Shown here piece after piece: positions 52,241 through 62,039 of a stretch of 64,000 bases of DNA. The DNA lies in the NCBI GenBank assembly GCA_964493785.1, contig CAZBPM010000009.1, forward strand, positions 70,114-134,113, in the 5' to 3' direction. Positions within the stretch are counted from its first letter, which is position 1; every line of letters starts with the position of its first letter. A model generated the notes under the pieces. It was not told the origin of the DNA. It made no database searches and saw nothing but the letters and a program-made list of their open reading frames with translations. Position numbers and translations under genes: made by a program. This DNA comes from Hyphomicrobium_A sp964493785. Its GTDB lineage: Bacteria; Pseudomonadota; Alphaproteobacteria; Rhizobiales; Hyphomicrobiaceae.

Positions 52241-55200
52241 TTGCAGACGACCGGAAGACCAAAAACACAACCCGGCTACGCACCGCGGGGCGGCGGCGAG
52301 CAGCCGGGCCAGGGCAAGAACCTCAAGCGCACCGTGACGACCGCCGCGGTCGCCTGCGATCGCGTGCTGCACGGCGTTGGTCGCTCCGTCTTCATCCTCG
52401 CTCCGTTCGTAATGCTGGCCGTGCTCGTCGCTGGCTTGGGCTATGTGCGCCTGCGCCACGGACCTATATCGCTCGCGTTCCTTGTCGAGCCGATCGAGCA
52501 GGGTATCAACGCCGAGCTGGCCGGCAACAAGGTGCGCATCGACGACGCCATCGTCAGCCTTTCCGAAACCGGTGGGTTGGAATTCCGTCTCAGCAATGTC
52601 CGCGTGCAGGAGCCAGACGGCGACGTTGTCGCGTCCGCGCCTTCGGCGGCAGTCGAGCTCGATACGTCAGCGCTGTGGTCGTTGCGCGTCGTGCCGGCGC
52701 GCATCGAGCTGATCGAGCCGCGGCTATTCCTCTTCTATTCCGAGCGCGGCGGGCTAGCGATGAGCTTCTCCAAGCCCGTCGTAAGCGACGAAACCGAACC
52801 GGGTTCCACGCCCGCGCCGGTTGCACCCGCGCCGACACCCGCGACTAGACCAGCCCCAGCGGCTCCTGCCGTCGAGGCTGCCGGCCCGTTGAAGCGCATC
52901 GATCTCGCGCGCATTCTGACGGATACGTCCTCTCGCGCCCGCCAGGGGCTCGACGCAACGTCGTACCTGCGCGAGTTCGGCCTGCGTAACGCCACTGTCC
53001 TGCTGGACTACGCCGGACGCAGATCCGAATGGCGCGTACCGTCTCTCACGATCGGCCTGACGCACGGCCGCACGCGCAGCGTCATCACCGGGCAGGCGAG
53101 CATCACCACTGCCGGCGGCAAGCCGTGGCAGGTGACTTTCGAAACGGATGAATCGGAGAGCAGCAGGACACTGGCTCTCAAGACATCGGTAGCCAATCTT
53201 ATCCCTCGCACCATCGCCGGCACGGTCCCCGAACTCAGCCTGCTCCAGGCGCTCGACCTTCCCGTCGACGGACAGGCGACCATGGAACTGACGAGCGACG
53301 GCGACGTGCGCGCCGCGACGCTATCCATCGGGCTCGGACATGGCAGCTTGCGCCTCCCGGCATTGCCCGAGGCACCGCTCGAGGTCGACGGCGGCTCGAT
53401 CAAACTGGCCTACGACGGCGTGGCCGAGAGTCTGACGCTCGCACCCTCGACGATGAGCTGGCGGGGAAGCCGGGTCACCATCTCGGGCATGGCGAAGGCC
53501 AATGACCCCGACGCCGACCATCCGACCTGGAGCTATCAGCTGGCGTCCAGCGATGGTTCATTTGACGCCGAGGAGTTCCGGACGACGCCGATCAAGCTCC
53601 AGGAATGGCGCGCGAACGGCACCATCACGCCTCACCGCGGCTCTGTCGAACTGGCCGAGTTCAAGCTGCTCGCGGGCGGTGCCCAGATCGACATGACCGG
53701 CAGCCTCGTGGCAGGCGCTGAGCCCGCCAGCACGCGACTGGAAGGCACGCTCGGCCCTATGTCGCTCAATACCCTCAAGGCGCTGTGGCCGAAGGCGATC
53801 GCCCCCGGTGCGCGCGACTGGGTCGGCGAGCGCGTCGACCGCGCTTCGCTTCTCGGTGGCAAGTTCCGCTTCGCGAGCGGCAACGAGATGTCTTCGGCCA
53901 TCAGCGTCGGCTCCGAAGAGCATCAGCTGTCGTTGCTGCTCGACGCCGCCGACATCGAGATGCGCGTAATCGATGACCTGCCGCCGATCGCCGTGCCGCA
54001 TGCCACCACACGCGTCGAGAACGACGCTCTCGAGATCGTCATTCCTCAGGCGGGCATTATCCTGGCGCCCGACCGTACGCTGCCCTTGGCCGAGGGACGC
54101 TTCACCGCGGTCGACATCATGAGCGAGGTCCCGACAGGCGAGGTCGTGTTCACTTCGCAGTCTGGCCTCGGCGCCGTAATGGACCTGATCGGCCATGCGC
54201 GGCCGGCATTCCTCGAAGAGACCGGCCTTCCGCGCGACGGGATCGACGGCAAGGTCGATGCGAAGTTCAAGATCAGCCTTCCGCTGCTCGCCGACCTGCC
54301 CGACGGCTCGGTCCGCATAGAAGGCAAAGGCCGCCTCACTGATGGTCGCGTCAAGCAGATCGCGGGCAGCTACCAGGTACAGAGCGCCAGCGTCGATTTT
54401 GACGTCACCGAGAAGGCTGCCGGCGCGAGCGGCCAGATGCTCATCAACGGCGTTCTCGCCAAGCTGAACTGGCAGCGCATTTTTGACGCGCCGGTCGACA
54501 AGCAGCCCCCGCTTCGCATCACGGCAACGCTCGACAACACCGATCGCAATCAGCTTGGGCTCGATATCAATCACATCGTGCAGGGCGTGGTCCCGATCGA
54601 ATTGACGATCGAGAACGACGAGACCAACGGTTCGATCGTCCGCCTGCACGGCGATCTCACCAATGCCGATCTCCTGTTCGAGGGCGTCGCGTGGCGCAAG
54701 CCGCCGGGCCGCGCGGCAACCGTTCAATGCGATATCGTCAAAGGCAAAACCTACAAGACCGAGCTGCAGAACTTTAAAGTCTCCGGCGACGATATCGCCA
54801 TCGACGGGTGGGCGGCCATCGGCGCCGACAATCGCATGCGCGAGTTCTCGTTCCCCGACTTCTCCATCAATGTCGTGTCGCGCATGGAGGTGAAGGGTAC
54901 GCTCGGCACCAACGACGTCTGGAAGATCAGCGCCCGCGGCGCGACGTTCGATGGGCGCGACTTCTTCCGTTCCCTTTTCTCGCTGGGCCAGCTTTCCGAC
55001 CGGGCGCCGAAGGCGAAGGACTCCGGTGGCGGCATGGACATCGAGGCCGAGATCGGCACCGTGATCGGTCACCACGAGGTCTCGCTGCGCAACGTGAAGA
55101 TGAAAGTGTCAAAGCGCGGCGACAAGCTCGTCGGCTTGGACGTTCGCTCCACGCTCGACGGCGGCCAGCCGCTAGCCGTCGCGTTGCGTCAGGACGCTGG

Positions 55201-56005
55201 ACAGCCCCGGAAGCTCTATGCCGAGTCATCCGACGCCGGCCAGGCTTTCAAGCTGATCGACTTTTACCCCAACATCCAGGGCGGCCGCGTCCGGCTCGAG
55301 GTCAATCTGGAAGGCAAGGGAGCGGCGGAGAAGACCGGCATTCTGTGGGTCGAGCAGTTCCGCATTCTCGGTGACCCTGTCGTCTCGGAAGTATTCTCGG
55401 GCGCCGACGAAGGCCGCCCTGCCATCGACGGCGCAAGCCCGCGCGCCTCAAAGCGGGTATCGCGCGAGGTGTTCGACTTCACGCTGATGAAGGTGCCGTT
55501 CTCAGTCGGATACGGGCAGTTCGTGATGAGCGATTCACAGCTGCGAGGTCCGATGCTCGGCGCCTCCATCCGTGGAAAGGTCGACTACAAGATGCGGCGC
55601 GTCAATCTCGGCGGCACCTACGTGCCGTTGCAGGGGCTCAACAGCGCGCTGTGCGAAATCCCGCTCTTCGGCCAGATCATCACCGGGCCCAAATGTGAGG
55701 GCATCTCCGGCATGACCTTCGCCATCCAGGGCTCGCTGGATCGGCCCGAGGTGATCGTCAATCCTCTGTCGATGCTGGCTCCGGGCATATTCCGCGACAT
55801 CTTCCAGATGACGCCGTTCGATCCGAAGATTCAGCGCCGCGGCGATGAGGATGTCCCAGCCGCGCCGCAGAACGTTCGCGCATCCAGCACCATCGGCAAG
55901 CCGGGCGATGTCGGCGAGACGGACACGCCGGGAACCGTCGTAGGAACCGATACCATCGACGGCTGGTCGTCACAGACCGTCTCACCGCCGAAGAAAAAGC
56001 GCTGA
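52241..56005 (+). CDS. AsmA/YhdP-like large envelope protein
   Basis: Large protein of up to 1254 residues with one N-terminal membrane helix (FILAPFVMLAVLVAGLGYV) after a basic region, then a beta-rich periplasmic body. The domain order fits the AsmA-like/DUF3971 YhdP group: RIDLARILTDTSSRARQG..., repeated beta units, and a C-terminal region with YVPLQGLNSALCEIPLFGQIITG and EGISGMTFAIQGSLDRPEVIVNPLSMLAPG. Such proteins carry phospholipids to the outer membrane. The start at 52241 is TTG and an alternative internal start is possible. Confidence 0.85.
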   Translation: MQTTGRPKTQPGYAPRGGGEQPGQGKNLKRTVTTAAVACDRVLHGVGRSVFILAPFVMLAVLVAGLGYVRLRHGPISLAFLVEPIEQGINAELAGNKVRIDDAIVSLSETGGLEFRLSNVRVQEPDGDVVASAPSAAVELDTSALWSLRVVPARIELIEPRLFLFYSERGGLAMSFSKPVVSDETEPGSTPAPVAPAPTPATRPAPAAPAVEAAGPLKRIDLARILTDTSSRARQGLDATSYLREFGLRNATVLLDYAGRRSEWRVPSLTIGLTHGRTRSVITGQASITTAGGKPWQVTFETDESESSRTLALKTSVANLIPRTIAGTVPELSLLQALDLPVDGQATMELTSDGDVRAATLSIGLGHGSLRLPALPEAPLEVDGGSIKLAYDGVAESLTLAPSTMSWRGSRVTISGMAKANDPDADHPTWSYQLASSDGSFDAEEFRTTPIKLQEWRANGTITPHRGSVELAEFKLLAGGAQIDMTGSLVAGAEPASTRLEGTLGPMSLNTLKALWPKAIAPGARDWVGERVDRASLLGGKFRFASGNEMSSAISVGSEEHQLSLLLDAADIEMRVIDDLPPIAVPHATTRVENDALEIVIPQAGIILAPDRTLPLAEGRFTAVDIMSEVPTGEVVFTSQSGLGAVMDLIGHARPAFLEETGLPRDGIDGKVDAKFKISLPLLADLPDGSVRIEGKGRLTDGRVKQIAGSYQVQSASVDFDVTEKAAGASGQMLINGVLAKLNWQRIFDAPVDKQPPLRITATLDNTDRNQLGLDINHIVQGVVPIELTIENDETNGSIVRLHGDLTNADLLFEGVAWRKPPGRAATVQCDIVKGKTYKTELQNFKVSGDDIAIDGWAAIGADNRMREFSFPDFSINVVSRMEVKGTLGTNDVWKISARGATFDGRDFFRSLFSLGQLSDRAPKAKDSGGGMDIEAEIGTVIGHHEVSLRNVKMKVSKRGDKLVGLDVRSTLDGGQPLAVALRQDAGQPRKLYAESSDAGQAFKLIDFYPNIQGGRVRLEVNLEGKGAAEKTGILWVEQFRILGDPVVSEVFSGADEGRPAIDGASPRASKRVSREVFDFTLMKVPFSVGYGQFVMSDSQLRGPMLGASIRGKVDYKMRRVNLGGTYVPLQGLNSALCEIPLFGQIITGPKCEGISGMTFAIQGSLDRPEVIVNPLSMLAPGIFRDIFQMTPFDPKIQRRGDEDVPAAPQNVRASSTIGKPGDVGETDTPGTVVGTDTIDGWSSQTVSPPKKKR

Positions 56006-56033
56006 CGGGCTAGCGGCATCTAGCTGCCGGTTC

Positions 56034-56801
56034 TCAAGGTCCGCCGAACCGGTAATTGATACCGGCGGTCACGCTATCGAGCACGAAGTCGACCTTGTGG
56101 GATCCGGTGTAGGCGGCACATTCGGCCACAGTCGGCGATGGGCAGACACCGGCGCTGCCGTCGCTTTCGGAGCCCAAGTCGACATGCAGGTACTGCAGTC
56201 GGAACGACCATTCATCGTCGAGGGCGTGCTCGAGCCCGGCGCCGACCGCCCAGCCCGCTTTGGTGGAACTCGATGCACCGGTCTCAACGTATGGAAAGTT
56301 GAGCTGCACAATCGACTGATTGAAACTGACATCGCCGAGCGCCAAACCGCCCGTCACGTATACGAGACTGCGATCAAAGGTCAGCCCAAGCCGTCCTCTC
56401 AACGTGGCGGCCCAATCGACGTCGGTGGAGGCCTCCACCCGGTATGGATTGGAGGCAGTGACGGTGCTCGTCGCGCTGCTCTTGCCATCGAGCGCGCTGT
56501 AATCGGCTTCGACGCCAACCAGGAAGCTATCCAACAGCCAGTTGTAGCCCACAGCCACGCCGCCAATTGCACTCGTGCTGGTCATCGCGCTGTTGAGCAG
56601 CGGCAGCAGCGCGTTCCGGTCCACTTGGTTCAGTGGATTGCCAGTGTTGCCCCACTCGCCGGAAAGCTCCGTTGCCGATGTGCTGTCGATCCAGGCCGCG
56701 CCAGCGAAACCGCCGATGTAGGCGCCACGCCAGTCGACGCCCTGTGAAGCGGCAGGAAAACACCAGGCCAACGATCCCAGAAGAATTGCTGCCCGCCGCA
56801 T
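56034..56801 (-). CDS. Outer membrane beta-barrel protein (porin/OmpA-like family)
   Basis: Exported small beta-barrel of about 255 residues; the ATG at 56801 has GGGTGGA upstream, so it is preferred to the overlapping ATG at 56810. After a signal peptide (cleaved near AASQ) comes WRGAYIGGFAGAAW, then alternating strands such as SAIGGVAVGYNWLLDSFLVGVEADY, ATLRGRLGLTFDRSLVYVTGGLALGD and WSFRLQYLHVDLG. The last strand ends in YRFGGP, close to the C-terminal aromatic rule. It belongs to the Omp25/RopB-like outer membrane proteins of alphaproteobacteria. Confidence 0.9.
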   Translation of the reverse strand: MRRAAILLGSLAWCFPAASQGVDWRGAYIGGFAGAAWIDSTSATELSGEWGNTGNPLNQVDRNALLPLLNSAMTSTSAIGGVAVGYNWLLDSFLVGVEADYSALDGKSSATSTVTASNPYRVEASTDVDWAATLRGRLGLTFDRSLVYVTGGLALGDVSFNQSIVQLNFPYVETGASSSTKAGWAVGAGLEHALDDEWSFRLQYLHVDLGSESDGSAGVCPSPTVAECAAYTGSHKVDFVLDSVTAGINYRFGGP

Positions 56802-56958
56802 CGCATCCACCCATTCTGCGAATCACTCCCAAAATTAACAGATACCCGGAGGGAATGCGCAGACTGCGTGCGTGAGGCCGTACGCGGCCAAGCTGCACCT
56901 CGGCGCAGTTTTAAAAACTGCGCAGCGTCGCCGCGGACAATTCTTCTCGCAGCTCGTG

Positions 56959-58212
56959 TCAGACCGGCTTCAAGAGCACATGCTTCTTTTTGCCGAGCGA
57001 CAGCTTGATCGCGCCATCGGCCCCGACGTCGGACTTCGAGATCTGCGCCTTGTCGTCGGTGACGGCCTGGTCGTTGATCTTGAGGCCGCCGCCCTGGATC
57101 TGCCGGCGCGCTTCGCCGTTCGACTTGACGAGCCCGGCCTGCACGAACGCGGTCAGCACGCCGATCCCGGCTGCAAGCTCCGCCGCAGCGATCTCGACGG
57201 TGGGCAGCCCTTCAGCGCTGGCGCCCTGCTCGAACGTCTGGCGCGCGGTCTCGGCCGCTGCTTCCGCCTTCTGGCGTCCGTGCATCAGCGCGGTTGCTTC
57301 CGTAGCCAGCGTCTTTTTGGCCTCGTTGATCTCCGAGCCCTGCGGCGCGGCGAGCTTCGCGATCTCGCCCAGCGGCAGCGTCGTGAACAGCTTGAGGAAG
57401 CGCTCGACATCGCCGTCCTCGGTGTTGCGCCAGAACTGCCAATAGTCGTAGGCCGAAAGCTGCGTCTCGTTCAGCCAGACGGCGCCGGCCGCCGTCTTGC
57501 CCATCTTGGCGCCCGACGAGGTCGTCAGCAGCGGGCACGTCAGCGCATAAAGCTGAGGCGTTCCCATGCGGCGCCCGAGGTCGATGCCATTGACGATGTT
57601 GCCCCACTGATCCGAGCCGCCCATTTGCAGGTTGCAACCGTAGCGGCGCGACAGCTCGACATAATCGTAGGACTGCAGGATCATGTAGTTGAATTCGATG
57701 AACGACAGCTCCTGCTCGCGATCGAGGCGAAGCTTGACCGAGTCCATCGTCATCATGCGGTTGATCGAGAAGTGCCTGCCGACATCGCGCAGCATCTCGA
57801 TGTAATTGAGCTTCGTCAGCCACTCGGCGTTGTCGACCATCGTCGCATCGGCTTTTCCATCACCGAAACGGAGGAACTTGTCGAAGGTGGTCTTGATCGA
57901 TTCCTTGTTGGCATCGATCTGCTCGTAGGTGAGCAGCTTGCGCGTCTCATCGCGGCCGGAAGGATCACCGACCCGGGTCGTCCCGCCGCCCATAAGCGCA
58001 ATCGGCCGGTTGCCGGTCTCTTGCAGCCAGTGCAGCATCATGATCGACAGCAGATGCCCGACGTGCAGCGATGGCGCCGTGCAATCGTACCCGACATAGG
58101 CGACGACCTCGCGCTTTGCAGCCAGCTCATCGAGCGCCGCCAGGTCGGAGCACTGGTGGATGTAACCGCGCTCGGTAAGAATTTTCAGAAAGTCGGATTT
58201 GAGATTGGTCAT
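56959..58212 (-). CDS. tyrS: Tyrosyl-tRNA synthetase
   Basis: Class I aminoacyl-tRNA synthetase of 417 residues charging tRNA-Tyr. The start MTNLKSDFLKILTERGYIHQC is chosen over the frame to 58347. The HIGH-like motif is APSLHVGHLLSIMML, the KMSKS-like motif is SGAKMGKTAAGAVWL, and the Tyr site includes YDYVELSRRYGCNLQMGGSDQWGN. A C-terminal S4-type RNA-binding domain follows (KSNGEARRQIQGGGLKINDQAVTD). It is divergent from anmK. Confidence 0.98.
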   Translation of the reverse strand: MTNLKSDFLKILTERGYIHQCSDLAALDELAAKREVVAYVGYDCTAPSLHVGHLLSIMMLHWLQETGNRPIALMGGGTTRVGDPSGRDETRKLLTYEQIDANKESIKTTFDKFLRFGDGKADATMVDNAEWLTKLNYIEMLRDVGRHFSINRMMTMDSVKLRLDREQELSFIEFNYMILQSYDYVELSRRYGCNLQMGGSDQWGNIVNGIDLGRRMGTPQLYALTCPLLTTSSGAKMGKTAAGAVWLNETQLSAYDYWQFWRNTEDGDVERFLKLFTTLPLGEIAKLAAPQGSEINEAKKTLATEATALMHGRQKAEAAAETARQTFEQGASAEGLPTVEIAAAELAAGIGVLTAFVQAGLVKSNGEARRQIQGGGLKINDQAVTDDKAQISKSDVGADGAIKLSLGKKKHVLLKPV

Positions 58213-58280
58213 CGCTTCGCTATCACAGTCAGTCGGTCCCCGCCGCGGCGGCGGGGCGGAACATGCACGGAAGGGCGCAG

Positions 58281-59387
58281 ATGGGCAAGCTACAGCGCGC
58301 GCTGGGGTTGATGAGCGGCACCTCGATGGACGGCATCGACGTGGCATTGCTCGAAACCGACGGTGACTTGGAGCTGCACCACGGCCCTGTTGCCAGCTAC
58401 CCCTATCCCGATGCCATCAAGGGCAGGGTGCGCGAAGCCATCGTCGAGGCTAAGGCGCTGACCGATCGCAGCGCTCGGCCGGGATGCCTCGCCGGCGTGG
58501 AGCAGGAGCTGACGCGCCTCAATGCCGAAGCCGTGCGCAGCTTCCTCGACGCAAACGGTCTCGATGCATCCGGGATCGGCGTCATCGGCTACCACGGCCA
58601 GACGGTGCTGCACGATGCGGCGCGCGGACTGACCGTTCAGCTCGGCGATGGTGCGTTGCTCTCGCAGATGACCGGCATAGACGTCATCTACGATCTGCGC
58701 GCGGCCGACGTCGCCGCCGGTGGCCAAGGCGCGCCTCTCGTGCCGGTCTATCATCGCGCGCTCGCCGCGGCTGCACCCGAGCTGCCGGTTGCGTTTCTCA
58801 ATGTCGGCGGCGTCGCCAACGTCACCTGGATCGGTGCCCACGGCCGCATGATCGCCTTCGATACCGGCCCCGGGAACGCGCTGATCGACGACTGGATCTT
58901 CGAGCGCACCGGCGCAGCTCACGATCAGGATGGAGCCCTGGCCGCCGCCGGTAAGCCTGACGAAGACACACTTCAGGTTCTCCTCACGAGCAACTACTTC
59001 GGCAAGACACCGCCGAAGTCGCTCGACCGCAATGATTTCACCTCATTGCCTGCGCTTGGCCTCTCGCTCGAGGACGGGGCCGCAACGCTGTCGGCATTTA
59101 CGGCGGCGGCCATCGCCAAGGCGCGCGAGCACATGCCGGAGGAGCCGCGACTTTGGATCGTCTGCGGCGGCGGCCGCAAGAACCGCACGCTGATGAGCAT
59201 GATCGCCGCCAACGTCCCCAATGCCGTGGTGCCCGCCGAGGCGCTGGGGCTCAATGGGGACTTCATCGAGGCCGAGGCCTGGGCCTATATGGCCGTGCGG
59301 TCGTCGCTGGGGTTGCCGATTACCTTTCCGGAAACTACGGGTGCGCCGGCACCCATGACCGGCGGCGTTCTCAGACGCGGGCGCTGA
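58281..59387 (+). CDS. anmK: Anhydro-N-acetylmuramic acid kinase AnmK
   Basis: Cytoplasmic kinase of peptidoglycan recycling that opens and phosphorylates 1,6-anhydro-MurNAc. The ATG at 58281 (MGKLQRALGLMSGTSMDGIDV) is preferred to 58263. Motifs are LMSGTSMDGIDVAL, the catalytic Asp region DLRAADVAAGGQGAPLVPVYH, VAFLNVGGVANVTWIG and AFDTGPGNALIDDW. The C-terminal LWIVCGGGRKNRTLM completes the ATP site. Length is 368 residues. Confidence 0.97.
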   Translation: MGKLQRALGLMSGTSMDGIDVALLETDGDLELHHGPVASYPYPDAIKGRVREAIVEAKALTDRSARPGCLAGVEQELTRLNAEAVRSFLDANGLDASGIGVIGYHGQTVLHDAARGLTVQLGDGALLSQMTGIDVIYDLRAADVAAGGQGAPLVPVYHRALAAAAPELPVAFLNVGGVANVTWIGAHGRMIAFDTGPGNALIDDWIFERTGAAHDQDGALAAAGKPDEDTLQVLLTSNYFGKTPPKSLDRNDFTSLPALGLSLEDGAATLSAFTAAAIAKAREHMPEEPRLWIVCGGGRKNRTLMSMIAANVPNAVVPAEALGLNGDFIEAEAWAYMAVRSSLGLPITFPETTGAPAPMTGGVLRRGR

Positions 59388-59414
59388 CCCTGCTCGGCCA
59401 CCCCGCAACTTGCC

Positions 59415-60416
59415 TCACTTCAGCATCTTACGCAGCGTTGCCTCGACCGCGTGCGTGATGTGCGCAAGCTTCTCGTAATTGACCTTGTCGGGCAGGTCTG
59501 ACGGCGTGTGGTACTCGGGATACCGGAACAGCGCTGTATCCGTGATCATGATCGCCGGATATCCGAACATGTAGAACGACCAATGGTCGGACCAGCCGAT
59601 GCCGTCGATGAAGTCCGGCGCAATGCCGCCGATGGTAGGTATCTTCGTGTGCTCGCGAAATCCATCAACGAACTCGTGCAGGAATCCACGACCGCCTGGC
59701 AGCGCCACCAGTGCGACGAAGTTCGCGACATCTGGGAATATGAGATCGAAGGGCGAGGGGTACTTCTGCGTGCCGGGCTCGTCAGAAAACGCCCCGATGG
59801 TCTCTAGTGAGACCATCCCGACGACATTCTCGCCAGCATCTTTCAGGCTCTTCGCATACCGATAGCTGCCCATGTCGGGCGTGCGGTCGTACGGTGGCTC
59901 CTCATTGACGAACAGCACGAGCCGCAGCCGCTTGTCCTTCGGTGTCAGGTCCTTCAGCAGCCGCGCCAGCTCGAGCACCGCCGCCGTGCCGCTGCCATTG
60001 TCGTTTGCGCCCGGTGCATTACCGTAGGAATCATAGTGCGCCCCGACGACGAGGCTCGCCGTTTGCGCATCGGCGCCTGGCGGAGCGATCTCCACCGCGA
60101 TGTTGCGAACGGCCTTTCCGGAAACATCGTAGACTTGCGCGACGGGCGAATAGCCGAGTGCTTTCAGCTCGTTCTCGATGTACGCCGCCGACTTCTCCAG
60201 CGCATCGTAGTGCCCGACGTTGTGAGGCTCGCTCGCGATGGCGGTGACATGGCGACGTAGCCGTTCGGCACTATCTCGTTCCAGGTCCGACGCCGGTGGC
60301 GGCGTCCCCGCGAAGCTTTTCCCTGGAAGGCTCAGCGAATACCAATACGCGATGGCAAGCGCGGCGATCGCGCCGATCAGCAGCCCAATCGCCCAGAATG
60401 CAACCAGCTTCAGCAC
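59415..60416 (-). CDS. M28 family zinc aminopeptidase
   Basis: Membrane-anchored or secreted peptidase of 333 residues using a GTG start after GGAGG. One N-terminal helix (WAIGLLIGAIAALAIAYWY) likely anchors it in the periplasm. Zinc ligands are seen in VVGAHYDSYG, GANDNGSGTAAVLELA and VLFVNEEPPYD, with a later Glu in SLETIGAF and His in YPEYHTPSDL. M28 enzymes remove N-terminal residues from peptides. No partner gene is adjacent. Confidence 0.93.
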   Translation of the reverse strand: MLKLVAFWAIGLLIGAIAALAIAYWYSLSLPGKSFAGTPPPASDLERDSAERLRRHVTAIASEPHNVGHYDALEKSAAYIENELKALGYSPVAQVYDVSGKAVRNIAVEIAPPGADAQTASLVVGAHYDSYGNAPGANDNGSGTAAVLELARLLKDLTPKDKRLRLVLFVNEEPPYDRTPDMGSYRYAKSLKDAGENVVGMVSLETIGAFSDEPGTQKYPSPFDLIFPDVANFVALVALPGGRGFLHEFVDGFREHTKIPTIGGIAPDFIDGIGWSDHWSFYMFGYPAIMITDTALFRYPEYHTPSDLPDKVNYEKLAHITHAVEATLRKMLK

Positions 60417-60489
60417 GCTTCGCCTCCGTCAGTGCACGTTGAGAGAGGGGCGGAGCCGGCCCTCGCGATCGAGGCGCCGGCCCTATCCA

Positions 60490-61263
60490 TCAATCGGCGT
60501 CTCCGTCGTCATCATCCGCCGCAGCGCCGGTCGCCTCTTCCTGGCGCTCCAGCTCGCGCTGGCGCTGACGATCGCGCTCCTTCTCCCTCTCGCGCTCCTT
60601 TTCGTTGGCGCGATCGACCTCGGCCTGCTCCACGCGCTGATCGACGTAGGCGCCGACGGCTTCCTTCAATTCGTCCGTCTTGTTTTCGAAGAAGTGGTTT
60701 GCCCCAGGAACGACCTGATGCGTGATCTTGATGCCGCGCTGCGTCTTCAGGCGCTGGGACAGCTCGCCAACCGAGTTCGACGGCACCACGCGGTCCTTGT
60801 CGCCGTTGATCATCAGGCCGGACGAGGGGCACGGGGCCAGGAACGAGAAGTCGTAGAGATTGGATGGTGGTGCAACGCAGATGAAGCCCTCGACCTCGGG
60901 GCGGCGCATCAGCAGCTGCATGGCGATCCACGTTCCGAACGAGACGCCGGCGATCCAGCAGCTCTTGGCGTCCGGCTTCACGATCTGCAGCCAGTCCAGC
61001 GCCGAGGCGGCATCCGACAGCTCGCCGGGACCGCCGTCCCACACGCCTTGGCTGCGGCCCACGCCGCGGAAATTGAAGCGAAGCACCGAGAATCCGCGCT
61101 CCACGAACGTATGATAGAGGGTGTAGACGACCTGGTTGTTCATCGTGCCCCCGAATTGCGGGTGGGGGTGCAGGATGAGGGCAATCGGACTGTCGTTTGC
61201 CGGCTCATGGTGATAGCGGGCTTCAAGACGGCCGGCAGGCCCATTAATAATCAGCTCGGGCAT
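60490..61263 (-). CDS. Alpha/beta hydrolase with charged C-terminal tail
   Basis: Soluble serine hydrolase of 257 residues. The N-terminal LILHPHPQFGGTMNN and the nucleophile elbow IAGVSFGTWIA (Ser in GVSFG) are clear, with the catalytic His likely in GANHFFENK. The fold matches the serine aminopeptidase/dienelactone-like group. The last 45 residues are Glu/Arg/Gln rich and end in an Asp run, a probable disordered or coiled tail. The substrate is unknown. Confidence 0.88.
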   Translation of the reverse strand: MPELIINGPAGRLEARYHHEPANDSPIALILHPHPQFGGTMNNQVVYTLYHTFVERGFSVLRFNFRGVGRSQGVWDGGPGELSDAASALDWLQIVKPDAKSCWIAGVSFGTWIAMQLLMRRPEVEGFICVAPPSNLYDFSFLAPCPSSGLMINGDKDRVVPSNSVGELSQRLKTQRGIKITHQVVPGANHFFENKTDELKEAVGAYVDQRVEQAEVDRANEKEREREKERDRQRQRELERQEEATGAAADDDDGDAD

Positions 61264-61421
61264 CTAGATTCCAACTCTTGAGGGGTTCGGATCGGCCGCC
61301 GACACGGGGGTGCCGCGGGGCCCTTAGACAGGTCGAGAAATCGGCTGAACCGAAACCTTGACTCTCGGGCTCGGAATTTTCATATTCACTGGACTTTAGA
61401 ACCGTTCGAAAAAGCGTGTGT

Positions 61422-61432
61422 TGACTTGGTCA
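61422..61432 (+). promoter_or_regulatory. Inverted repeat TGAC-TTG-GTCA, candidate Fe-S regulator site
   Basis: Perfect 4-bp arms with a 3-bp spacer lie about 95 bp before the Rrf2/IscR gene. Such a short palindrome could be a site for the Rrf2 regulator itself. The match to a known IscR or RirA consensus was not verified. Confidence 0.35.
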
Positions 61433-61526
61433 GCCTCGGCTTTCGGCGGTGGCGCTTCTTAGCACACGGCCCCGTGCCGATTGCAAGAGAAAGCGGCCAA
61501 TACGGCGTGATGCCTGCCAAGGCATC

Positions 61527-62039
61527 ATGCTTAAAGTGGCGGAGGACAGTGGCGTGGAGTTGAATACCAAGGGCCGGTACGCGGTGATGGCCATGGCGGA
61601 TCTCGCCAAGTATGGCGCACTCGGCGCGGTGCCCCTTTCGGCTGTCGCCGAGCGCCAGAGTCTTTCTTTGGCATATCTCGAGCAGATCTTTTTGCGCCTG
61701 CGCCGAGCCGGCCTCGTCGCCAGCGCGCGCGGCCGCTCCGGCGGTTATGTCCTCGCGCGCCCCGCGAGTGATATTCACATCGACGAGATCATGAAGGCCG
61801 TCGAAGAGGAAACGCGCCTGACGCGTTGCCTCGACGCCGAGCAGGGCTGCCTGGGCGACCGGCGCTGCCTGACGCACGGACTTTGGCACGCGCTGGGCGC
61901 ACACATCGCCAGCTTCCTGTCCAACGTATCGCTTCAGGATGTCGTGGACGGCACGCCCATCGGTAGAGCCGCCGACGTGCAGCCGGCCGAGCCCCAGTCC
62001 CTTGATCAGCAGCGTCGGCCGGAGCTCGTAGCCCGATGA
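61527..62039 (+). CDS. Rrf2 family Fe-S cluster regulator (IscR-like)
   Basis: Winged-helix regulator of 170 residues that senses [2Fe-2S] status and controls the suf operon. The N-terminal helix-turn-helix shows KGRYAVMAMADLAKYG, LSLAYLEQIFLRLRRAGLVASARGRSGGY. Cluster ligands match IscR: Cys101, Cys108, Cys114 with His117 in CLTHGLW. The stop overlaps the desulfurase ATG (ATGA at 62036-62039). The ATG at 61527 is likely; a longer frame from 61449 exists. Confidence 0.92.
   Translation: MLKVAEDSGVELNTKGRYAVMAMADLAKYGALGAVPLSAVAERQSLSLAYLEQIFLRLRRAGLVASARGRSGGYVLARPASDIHIDEIMKAVEEETRLTRCLDAEQGCLGDRRCLTHGLWHALGAHIASFLSNVSLQDVVDGTPIGRAADVQPAEPQSLDQQRRPELVAR

Noticed and set aside
53558..55075. 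A 505-residue minus-strand frame inside the AsmA-like gene
   Set aside because: It is antisense to a long continuous domain protein and has shadow composition.
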